DNA of 13,129 nt from Allomuricauda sp. Its GTDB lineage: Bacteria > Bacteroidota > Bacteroidia > Flavobacteriales > Flavobacteriaceae. Below are positions 7,017 to 13,129 of the stretch, piece by piece (position 1 is the stretch's first letter; each line of letters opens with the position of its first letter). A model generated the notes under the pieces. That model ran no database searches. It saw only the letters and a program-made list of their open reading frames with translations, and was not told the DNA's origin. The position numbers and the translations under genes are program-made. The stretch covers positions 1 through 13,129 of the forward strand of contig JANQOD010000121.1 in the NCBI GenBank assembly GCA_028289745.1, given 5' to 3'.

Positions 7017-7471
7017 TGAAAATACATTCGAAAACACTGATGATGATGGTTGCCTTGGTGCCGACCTTCATTTTGTTGCTGTCATGCCATGAAAAGACCG
7101 AGGAGAAAGATGACCTACTGGCCATAAAGAACCTTTTAAACATGCAAGAAAAGGCATGGTCAAACAACAATATCGACCGTTTTATGGAAGCCTATCAAAA
7201 ATCAGATTCCATCACCTATTTTGGCAGTAGTGGAATACGAAGAGGATATCAGGCAATGCTCAACAGCTATAAAGAAAGATACCCTACCCAGGCCCATACC
7301 GGTACGTTGAAATTTACATTGCACGATATATCAAAAATAAGCGAAGACGCTTATTGGGTGATGGGTGAATATCACTTGACCCGTGAGGTCGGCGACACCA
7401 ATGGCACTTTCATGATCGTATTGAAGCGCATCAATGGTGCGTGGAAAATTATAGGGGATTCGTCATGTTGA
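7016..7471 (+). CDS. NTF2/SnoaL-like (DUF4440-type) lipoprotein
   Basis: A 151-residue protein whose leader (residues 1-23, ending LLLS) and Cys24 form a lipoprotein signal; residues after the cysteine are charged (HEKTEEKDD). The mature part begins with a helix containing LLNMQEKAWSNNNIDRFMEAY, followed by SDSITYFG, RRGYQAMLNSYKERYP and an antiparallel sheet ending in MIVLKRINGAWKIIGDSS. This is the usual plan of the cystatin-like alpha+beta barrel family NTF2/SnoaL/DUF4440. Members range from enzymes to ligand-binding proteins, so no function is assigned. Its ATG shares one base with the regulator's stop (TAATG), implying co-transcription and coupled translation, an unusual pairing of a cytoplasmic regulator with an envelope lipoprotein. 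It converges with the peptidase-like gene across 41 bases. Confidence 0.75.
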   Translation: MKIHSKTLMMMVALVPTFILLLSCHEKTEEKDDLLAIKNLLNMQEKAWSNNNIDRFMEAYQKSDSITYFGSSGIRRGYQAMLNSYKERYPTQAHTGTLKFTLHDISKISEDAYWVMGEYHLTREVGDTNGTFMIVLKRINGAWKIIGDSSC

Positions 7472-7512
7472 CATGGTCATGTTGCCCATGTACTTAAAAA
7501 CTTGGCCCCAAA

Positions 7513-9255
7513 TTATTTCTTGTTCGCTTTAATATAATTGTTGACACGTTCTTCGAGAATGGGCAGCGTAACAGTGCCTTGTTCGAGCAAGATTTCATGA
7601 AAGGCCCTGATGTCAAATTCCGCACCCAATGCCAACTCAGATCTTTTACGTAATTCACGAATCTTCATCTCGCCCATTTTATATGAGATAGCTTGACCCG
7701 GCCAAGCGATATAGCGGTCAATTTCAGTGTTCACTTCATGTACCGAAAGGGCGGTATTGCCGAGCATATAATCAACCGCCCGTTGGCGTGTCCATCCCTT
7801 TGCATGTATGCCCGTATCGACCACCAAGCGGCAGGCCCGCCACATTTCATAGGTCAACTTGCCAAACTCTTCATAAGGGGTCGTATAAATACCCATTTCG
7901 CTGCCCAAAAATTCGGTGTATAATGCCCACCCCTCACCATAGGCAGATAAAAAGAGATTTTTTCTGAATTGTGGAATACTATCTCCCAATTCCATGGTGA
8001 TAGCCCCTTGCAGGTGATGGCCCGGCACGGCCTCGTGAGCAGTCAATGAAGGCAATACATACAGTGGACGGCTCTTTAGTTTATATATATTCACTAAATA
8101 GTAGCCCGGTTGGGTATCACCGGTTGGAGGGGAATAGCGACCTCCTGTGTATTTCGGGGCTATGGCATCAGGTACCTTCTTGACACCATAGGGTCGTCTT
8201 GGCAGGGTATTAAAAAATTTTGGGAGCTCAGCGTCCAGTTTTTTGGCAATATTACGGGCATGCATCAAAAGCTCTTCTCCCGTCTCGGCATAGAACTGCC
8301 CGTCTGTTCTTAAAAACTCCAGAAAGTCCTCAAATGAGCCTTTGAAATCGACCCTCGCAATAATTTCTTCCATTTCGGCACGAATACGCGCTACTTCCTT
8401 CAGGCCTATTTGATGAATATCCTCAGCTGAATATTCATCGGTTGTGGTGTAATAATCAATTCTATTTTGATAAAATTCAGCCCCCCTCGGGGTTTCTGAG
8501 ACCCCTATGGCCTTTCGGGTGCTTGGAAGGTATTCTTCTTCAAAGAAATGTTTGATTCTCAAAAACGAGGGCACCACGCTTTTTTCTATCGCTCTTTTGG
8601 CGGCTTCTAAGATAGAATCTTTCTGACTGTTTGTGAACACATCAGGCAATCTCTTGAACGGTGTGTAGAACCAGCTATCGCGATAATCATCAACAATGTG
8701 CTGGTCATAGGTGCTTTCGTAGCTCTTGAAAATGATTTGGGGTTGTGAAATTCCCATTTCAATGCCCTTGCGCATCAGCACAAAATGCTCCTCGACAAAA
8801 CGGGGGATATCATTGAGAACATTCAAATATACCACAGCATCTTTGTGGTTATAAATGTGCTTGATGCGATAATTCAAGTTCAAATGAAAGCCCTGATCGG
8901 CCTGAATGGGGTTTAGGTGCATATTGAATTCATACGCATCAACTTGGTTCTGCAATTTGAATTGTAGCAACTGACGTGAAATTTGATCCGTCTCAGAAAG
9001 TTGCGATGTATCTATATCTGTCAAATACCCTAACATTTCGGCAGCAAAAAGAGCTTGTCTTTTTTTTATACTGTCTGCCCTAATGCCCAATGGATATTCT
9101 TCATCATCGTATAACGAAAAATCATCAACCGATTGAATGACGTTCAAAAGCCTCGTAGTGGCATCTTGCCGAACCCTTTGCCGGCATGAATGCAAAATCA
9201 ACGCCGCTAAAATAACTACGTGTATACGGAAAAAAAGTGTTGATCTTATTCGCAT
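7513..9255 (-). CDS. DUF885 family zinc-peptidase-like lipoprotein
   Basis: A 580-residue DUF885 protein. The N-terminus is a hydrophobic signal (about residues 7-23) ending LHS before Cys24, a probable lipidation site. The family's metallopeptidase-like signature is intact: HEAVPGHH (407-414; an HExxxGHH-type zinc motif) followed by SAYGEGWALYTE, where Glu441 is a candidate third metal ligand, and then MWRACRLVVDTGIH and IAWPGQAISYKMGE. The all-helical body before it fits the family. Members are presumed peptidases; the substrate is unknown, and envelope location is inferred from the signal. The ATG at 9255 is the only start that gives the signal peptide. No TAnnTTTG box is seen just upstream, so readthrough from the upstream minus-strand genes is possible, although a 292-base gap with a gene remnant separates them. 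Confidence 0.88.
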   Translation of the reverse strand: MRIRSTLFFRIHVVILAALILHSCRQRVRQDATTRLLNVIQSVDDFSLYDDEEYPLGIRADSIKKRQALFAAEMLGYLTDIDTSQLSETDQISRQLLQFKLQNQVDAYEFNMHLNPIQADQGFHLNLNYRIKHIYNHKDAVVYLNVLNDIPRFVEEHFVLMRKGIEMGISQPQIIFKSYESTYDQHIVDDYRDSWFYTPFKRLPDVFTNSQKDSILEAAKRAIEKSVVPSFLRIKHFFEEEYLPSTRKAIGVSETPRGAEFYQNRIDYYTTTDEYSAEDIHQIGLKEVARIRAEMEEIIARVDFKGSFEDFLEFLRTDGQFYAETGEELLMHARNIAKKLDAELPKFFNTLPRRPYGVKKVPDAIAPKYTGGRYSPPTGDTQPGYYLVNIYKLKSRPLYVLPSLTAHEAVPGHHLQGAITMELGDSIPQFRKNLFLSAYGEGWALYTEFLGSEMGIYTTPYEEFGKLTYEMWRACRLVVDTGIHAKGWTRQRAVDYMLGNTALSVHEVNTEIDRYIAWPGQAISYKMGEMKIRELRKRSELALGAEFDIRAFHEILLEQGTVTLPILEERVNNYIKANKK

Positions 9256-9291
9256 GGTTCTACATTTTTATGGTGCTCCAGTAATCGTTGA

Positions 9292-9511
9292 TCAATCGAC
9301 GGATGCCCAGTGGTTTTCATTCTTCAATTTTGGATTGAACGTTTTATACATTTTGCTTCCTTTGGCTGAAAGGCCTTTTCCCAGATAGTTTTTCCAGTAA
9401 TCATATGGCTCATTTTTTTAATTTCACCTTTGGTCATTTCCATCTTCCGCCCACCAATAAAACAACATTAAGGTCTGGTTTTTTAGCAAAGGTGGCAATT
9501 GTTCTTCTCCA
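9292..9511 (-). pseudogene. Remnant of a gene C-terminus, broken by two homopolymer frameshifts
   Basis: On the minus strand from 9511 the reading goes TIATFAKKPDLNVVLLVGG then RWK and stops at TGA. Adding one A to the run AAA just before that stop moves into MTKGEIKK; adding one A to the next run of seven A gives NEPYDYWKNYLGKGL and continues with SKMYKTFNPKLKNENHW to a TGA at 9294-9292. The two corrections restore about 72 continuous codons that look like a genuine protein C-terminus. Upstream it meets a stop at 9514-9512 and then the end of the DapA-like gene, so the 5' part is gone. I do not recognise the family. It could reflect real decay or sequencing errors in A runs, though neighbouring genes with long homopolymers are intact. 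Confidence 0.4.
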
Positions 9512-9547
9512 TTATTTAGGCTTATCGCCATTTAAGCGGGGGGTTGC

Positions 9548-10459
9548 CTAAGTCTTATAACTGGGAAGTTCAGGTCTTGACCTCAGTCCTTTTTTTATAA
9601 CTTCCAGTACCCTTTCCCGTTCTGCCCCTTGCAATTTTAACCGTGGGGGGCGAACATTCTCGGTACCTATGCCCGTGGCGACCTCTGCCAGTTTTATGTT
9701 TTGCACCAATTGCGGACTTATATCAAGTTCAAGCAGAGGAAGGAACCATCGATAGATTTCTGTGGCCTCTTTCACCCTTCCTACCTTTGCCAACTCATAA
9801 ATGGCCACGGTCTCTGCCGGAAAGGCGCATACCAAACCTGCAACCCAGCCGTCGGCCCCAAGCAAAAGGCTCTCTAATGCCAAAGGGTCGACCCCTGTCA
9901 AGATTTTAAGGCGGTCACCAAATTTGTTTCGCAACCTGCCTATATTGATGACATCGCGTGTTGACTCTTTGACCGCACCAATGTTCTTGATCTCTAAAAG
10001 CTCTTCGAACATATCGGGCGTGACCTCGATTTTATAATCGACCGGATTGTTGTAGATCATTATCGGCAGACTTGTGCTCTTGGCTATTTCCTTAAAATAG
10101 ACGATTGTTTCCCTGTCTGTGGCCCTGTATCGCATCGGTGGCAAGACCATCAAACCATCAGCTCCGCATTTTTCAGCACTTTGAACCGTTTTTATCGCCA
10201 CTTTGGTCGCTTGTTCTGCAATGGTCATTATCACCGGTATTCGGCCCAAGACAATGGCAGCGGTCTCTTTGATCAGTCGTTCTTTTTCATCTTCCATAAG
10301 GGTACTGGCCTCTCCAAGGGATCCCCCCAAAACAATTCCGTGAACGCCTGCATCCATCTGTGCCTTGATGTTCTTTTGAAACATTTTTACATCTAGTTTG
10401 TCATCTTCGGTGAACTTGGTGGTTACTGCGGGCATCACGCCTTTCCATTGAAATTTCAT
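9548..10459 (-). CDS. DapA-superfamily lyase/aldolase (dihydrodipicolinate synthase family)
   Basis: A 303-residue class I aldolase-fold enzyme that forms a Schiff base with pyruvate-like keto acids. The Schiff-base lysine is Lys164 in IGAVKEST, the conserved tyrosine is Tyr136 in MIYNNP, and the carboxylate-binding loop is GGSLGE (45-50) rather than the TTGE-type loop of true DapA. That loop and the genomic context argue against lysine biosynthesis. Two readings fit. One is an aldolase or dehydratase for 2-keto-3-deoxy sugar acids, which suits the neighbouring sulfatase and glycosidase. The other is a hydroxyproline-pathway pyrroline-4-hydroxy-2-carboxylate deaminase, whose Bacteroidota members, as I recall them, look similar, but no other gene of that pathway is nearby. 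The ATG at 10459 gives the standard N-terminus (KGVMPAVTTKF). It lies 90 bases downstream of the sulfatase and has a possible own promoter at 10511-10542. Confidence 0.85.
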   Translation of the reverse strand: MKFQWKGVMPAVTTKFTEDDKLDVKMFQKNIKAQMDAGVHGIVLGGSLGEASTLMEDEKERLIKETAAIVLGRIPVIMTIAEQATKVAIKTVQSAEKCGADGLMVLPPMRYRATDRETIVYFKEIAKSTSLPIMIYNNPVDYKIEVTPDMFEELLEIKNIGAVKESTRDVINIGRLRNKFGDRLKILTGVDPLALESLLLGADGWVAGLVCAFPAETVAIYELAKVGRVKEATEIYRWFLPLLELDISPQLVQNIKLAEVATGIGTENVRPPRLKLQGAERERVLEVIKKGLRSRPELPSYKT

Positions 10460-10510
10460 AGTTAATGGTTTACATTATTTGCTTTAATATGTAGGTATGA
10501 TGAAACAATT

Positions 10511-10542
10511 CAAACATCCATTTTGTTTTTACGCTCTTGCAA
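10511..10542 (-). promoter_or_regulatory. Possible promoter upstream of the DapA-like gene
   Basis: On the minus strand TTG (10542-10540) is followed after 21 bases by GATGTTTG (10518-10511), one mismatch from the -7 consensus TAnnTTTG. It would give a leader of about 45-50 bases before the ATG at 10459 and would allow expression separate from the sulfatase. One mismatch and AT-rich surroundings keep this tentative. Confidence 0.3.
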
Positions 10543-10549
10543 CAAAACC

Positions 10550-12187
10550 TTATTCTTTTTTTAAAGGCACCTCGCGTACTCCTGTCTTTTCTGCCCAAGC
10601 AAAATAGGCCTTTTGCAATTCTATGACCAACTCAGGTCGCACATCGACCAAATTGTTCAGCTCAGTGGGGTCTTCCCCAAGATCGTAGAGCTCCCAAGGT
10701 TGGGCGTTGACCGCGACCAACTTCCAGTCTCCCTTTCTTACCGCCCTATGTCCAAGATGCTCCCAAAAAATATACTGATGGCCTTCCCGTTGATCATTCT
10801 CGAGCAGGGGCAGCAATGATTTTCCTTCTAGAGAGGTGATTTGGTTACCGTGGTATTGTTGAGGGTAGTCGGTCCCGGCCACTTCTACCAGAGTGGCCAT
10901 AATATCGACTATATGCCCAGTACTGGTATTGATACCGCCCCCTGTCTTTATCTTATTCGGCCAATGGGCTATCAAGGGGGTGGCCGTACCCCCTTCATGC
11001 GTATATCGTTTATAACGCCTAAAGGGAACATTGCTCACATTGGCCCATGCCTGCCCTTGGCTTACCGACCAACCACTTTCTTCTTTCCATACCTCGTAAT
11101 TGTGCTTCTTATATTTATCCCAATTCATGCCGAACATATCGGTCTCAGCAGAACAGCCATTGTCTGACAAGAACAAGATCAATGTGTTCTCGTATTCACC
11201 GATTTGCTTTAGGTGGGCTACCAATCGACCTATGTTCTGATCCATTCGGTCAATTTGGGCTGCATAGATGGCCCGTCTGAAATCCAAGTTTTCCCTATCT
11301 TCAATCGACAATGAATGCCAGTTGACATTATCGGGTGGTGACAAAATGGTATGCTGCGCAATAATGCCCATTTCTTTCATTCGCCGATGTTTTTCTTCGC
11401 GAAGCTTATCCCATCCTCCCAAATATTTTCCTTGATACTTGGCAATATCCACATCGGGTGCTTCGAGGGGAAAATGGGGTGCATTATACGCCATATAGAG
11501 AAAGAACGGTCGGTCATCGTCTTGTGCTTCGGCCACTTCTTGGTTCAAAAAGTGCATGCCGTAATCAGTGAACACATCGGTAGTGTACCAATCTTGCCTA
11601 GGGTGTAAATCATTCTGGGGATCATCGGTTGCGGGTATGTGCAGTTTTCCGTCCAAATACACATCACAGTCTTCCAATACCTTCCAGTAGCTGTCTACAT
11701 GAATGTTGATGCCATAAAATCGGTCAAAACCACGACCTGTAGGCCATTGCTGGGATTCTTTGTGGCCTACATGCCACTTGCCCGACATCATGGTCTTATA
11801 CCCCGCTTCTTTCAACACTTCGGCCAAGGTCACAGAGGTTCTGTTCAAAAATCCTTGATAGGCGCCCCCATAATCTCCATAGACCATTCGACCTACCCCT
11901 GCCTGGTGTGGGTAAACGCCCGTCAACAAACTTGCACGGGTGGGACAACATCTTGCGGCATTGTAGAAATTGGTGAACCGTATCCCTCCATAGGCCAGAT
12001 CATCTATATTGGGGGTGCTGATTTCGCCACCATAGCAGCCCAAATCAGAATAACCCATATCATCTGCCAATATCAATACGATGTTCGGACGTTTTTCGGT
12101 AGCCTTGCCCATCACTTTTTCCTTGTCCTTACAAGAAAAAATAAAAAGTAAAACCGATAGGACACCTGTTATTTGTAAACGATTCAT
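10550..12187 (-). CDS. S1-type sulfatase (arylsulfatase-like), lipoprotein
   Basis: A 545-residue formylglycine-dependent sulfatase. Residues 1-18 are a short signal ending IFS before Cys19, followed by KDKEK, an acidic/basic stretch resembling the surface-export signal reported for Bacteroidota lipoproteins; a cell-surface or periplasmic location is inferred. The catalytic motif is RCCPTRASLLTG, with Cys80 the residue to be oxidised to formylglycine in the C-x-P-T-R consensus. Metal ligands Asp42 and Asp43 (LADDMGYSDLG) and Asp342 and Asn343 (FLSDNG) are present, with Lys137 and His139 (GKWHVG), His238 (APHFP) and Lys393 as further active-site residues. The RCCPTRAS form suggests the arylsulfatase A-like S1_4 type, but the subfamily and substrate are not certain. 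Activity would need an anaerobic sulfatase-maturing or FGE enzyme encoded elsewhere. It lies 26 bases downstream of the GH127-like gene, so the two probably form one transcript. Confidence 0.93.
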   Translation of the reverse strand: MNRLQITGVLSVLLFIFSCKDKEKVMGKATEKRPNIVLILADDMGYSDLGCYGGEISTPNIDDLAYGGIRFTNFYNAARCCPTRASLLTGVYPHQAGVGRMVYGDYGGAYQGFLNRTSVTLAEVLKEAGYKTMMSGKWHVGHKESQQWPTGRGFDRFYGINIHVDSYWKVLEDCDVYLDGKLHIPATDDPQNDLHPRQDWYTTDVFTDYGMHFLNQEVAEAQDDDRPFFLYMAYNAPHFPLEAPDVDIAKYQGKYLGGWDKLREEKHRRMKEMGIIAQHTILSPPDNVNWHSLSIEDRENLDFRRAIYAAQIDRMDQNIGRLVAHLKQIGEYENTLILFLSDNGCSAETDMFGMNWDKYKKHNYEVWKEESGWSVSQGQAWANVSNVPFRRYKRYTHEGGTATPLIAHWPNKIKTGGGINTSTGHIVDIMATLVEVAGTDYPQQYHGNQITSLEGKSLLPLLENDQREGHQYIFWEHLGHRAVRKGDWKLVAVNAQPWELYDLGEDPTELNNLVDVRPELVIELQKAYFAWAEKTGVREVPLKKE

Positions 12188-12213
12188 ACTTTACAATTTA
12201 AAAGTCACTTTGC

Positions 12214-13129
12214 TCAATTATATTTTTTATGGATGTCAACTTCCGGAAATTGCGAAATACGCAGGGTAGTACAACCGTACGGTATCAATTCGACCTTTTC
12301 TTCCTCTGTACCCAATTCGCGATGGGGCCATGGCGATTCGGGGAGTTTTCCCGTATTACCATTGTACTCCTTCCAATGGGGTATCAATTTCGCCTTTGTA
12401 TAAATTGAAATGGGAGCATTCTCTAAATTCCAGGGCATGTTACTTTTTAATCCCCGTACCTCAACGATAAAGTCATTTTCCATCAACACCCGTTTTGGGA
12501 TACCGTAGTTCCAAGGGGATTTAGGGTATACCTCATAAAAAGTGTCTGCCCATTGGTCTTTTTTGATTTCTGCCCATTCTTCATTGATTTTTAGGGCATA
12601 TAACAAAGGGCCTCGTTCTATGGCTATGGAACGTTCATACCAACGTGAGGTCTTTACTTCCATCGGAAACTGAAGTACAACCGTATCTCCCTTTTTCCAA
12701 GCTCTCTTCAAGGTAACGGTTCCATTGTCTATGGTAAATTTTTGCGTCTTACCGTTGACAGTAATTTTTGGGTCGGAACACCAACCCGGTATTCTAAGTT
12801 CAAAATCAAACGTCACTTTTTTATCAGGATTTACAACGAATTCTACGGTATCTTCAAAAGGGTAATTTGTTCTTTCTTCAACCTCAACTTTTACACCATC
12901 AGCAACAGTTATAGTTGCACTAGAGGGTGCATAAACCAAGGCCGCAATGCCATTATCGGCAGTAGCATAAAACAGGTTTTGAACCAATTTGGGCCAACCT
13001 TGGTGCATATTAGAGACACAACACGGATATCCTGTCAAGGTACCGTACAATGTACTGCTACCACCATACTCACAATCAAAATTGCGGTACTCATGGGTCA
13101 CCTTGATCTGGTTGGGCTGTTGAAAGTAT
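12214..13129 (-). CDS. GH127/DUF1680-type glycosidase, C-terminal part (cut by window edge)
   Basis: 304 residues are visible, from the right edge to TGA at 12216-12214. The frame is open to the edge (YFQQPNQIK precedes), so the in-frame GTG at 13101 is internal and the real start lies outside. The fragment carries GYPCCVSNMHQGWPKLVQNL; the paired cysteines correspond to the CC motif of beta-L-arabinofuranosidase-type GH127 enzymes, one being the catalytic nucleophile and the other a zinc ligand in the characterised Bifidobacterium enzyme. The rest of the zinc site lies outside the window. The following beta-sandwich (LRIPGWCSDPKITVNGK, then YERSIAIERGPLLYALK) is typical of the family. Substrate is open: arabinofuranosides, or 3,6-anhydrogalactosides as known for GH127 members of carrageenan loci. 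It is first of a probable two-gene unit with the sulfatase. Confidence 0.85.
   Translation of the reverse strand, partial: YFQQPNQIKVTHEYRNFDCEYGGSSTLYGTLTGYPCCVSNMHQGWPKLVQNLFYATADNGIAALVYAPSSATITVADGVKVEVEERTNYPFEDTVEFVVNPDKKVTFDFELRIPGWCSDPKITVNGKTQKFTIDNGTVTLKRAWKKGDTVVLQFPMEVKTSRWYERSIAIERGPLLYALKINEEWAEIKKDQWADTFYEVYPKSPWNYGIPKRVLMENDFIVEVRGLKSNMPWNLENAPISIYTKAKLIPHWKEYNGNTGKLPESPWPHRELGTEEEKVELIPYGCTTLRISQFPEVDIHKKYN

Noticed and set aside
7471..7491. Inverted repeat ACATGG/CCATGT in the 41-base gap between converging genes, as a terminator
   Set aside because: The stem is only six pairs with a nine-base loop and no T-run follows on either strand; it may be chance.
8110..8313. Plus-strand 67-codon ORF within the DUF885 gene
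   Set aside because: No start context or motif; it is antisense to a gene with an intact HEAVPGHH signature.
10841..12151. Several plus-strand ORFs of 77-170 codons opposite the sulfatase
   Set aside because: They are antisense shadows; the sulfatase has complete motifs along its full length and the shadows show none.
13101..13101. GTG at 13101 as start codon of the last minus-strand gene
   Set aside because: The same frame continues without a stop to the window edge and the protein begins in the middle of a GH127-type catalytic region, so this GTG is internal.
1..13129. Search for CRISPR arrays, tRNA, rRNA, insertion sequences and tandem repeats
   Set aside because: No regularly spaced repeats, cloverleaf-like segments, transposase motifs or flanking terminal repeats were noticed by eye; short structures could be missed without computation.

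Overview
The window looks like chromosomal DNA of a marine member of the Bacteroidota, most likely a Flavobacteriaceae-type organism. Support comes from Bacteroidota-style promoter boxes (TTTG / TAnnTTTG) where promoters can be seen, several lipoprotein signal peptides ending in a bare Ser-Cys lipobox, the virtual absence of Shine-Dalgarno sequences, moderately AT-rich intergenic DNA, and a gene set (vSGLT-like sodium/galactose symporter, S1 sulfatase, GH127-type glycosidase) typical of algal-polysaccharide degraders. The genus cannot be fixed from sequence alone.

Layout. At the left edge (minus strand) lies the N-terminal third of thioredoxin reductase with a good promoter, divergent from a lipoprotein of the dienelactone hydrolase family (621-1463, plus). 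A gene-poor stretch of about 600 bases follows. Next is a minus-strand galactose (Leloir) block, galK (6237-5071), galT (5074-4028) and a vSGLT-like sodium/galactose symporter (3734-2073). galK and galT overlap by 4 bases and both appear to start with TTG. Divergent from galK is a Nudix-fold/winged-helix regulator (6291-7016, plus), followed with a 1-base overlap by a small NTF2/SnoaL-like lipoprotein (7016-7471). The 53-base galK/regulator gap holds a perfect 8-5-8 inverted repeat directly abutting the galK -7 box, so a local galactose-responsive switch is the simplest reading.

The right half is all minus strand. From the right edge it reads: the C-terminal part of a GH127/DUF1680-type glycosidase, a lipoprotein S1 sulfatase 26 bases downstream, a DapA-superfamily lyase/aldolase, and a DUF885 zinc-peptidase-like lipoprotein. 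Sulfatase plus GH127-type glycosidase suggests part of a sulfated-polysaccharide utilisation locus. Next to a galactose uptake and Leloir unit, a red-algal galactan diet is plausible but not proven; no SusC/SusD pair lies in the window.

Three intergenic stretches contain out-of-frame peptide-like fragments that look like eroded genes. The clearest is at 9292-9511, where two single-A changes in homopolymers would restore about 72 codons. No rRNA, tRNA, CRISPR array or insertion sequence was seen. Nothing here is clearly an undescribed system; the most notable item is the Nudix regulator/operator/galactose operon unit.
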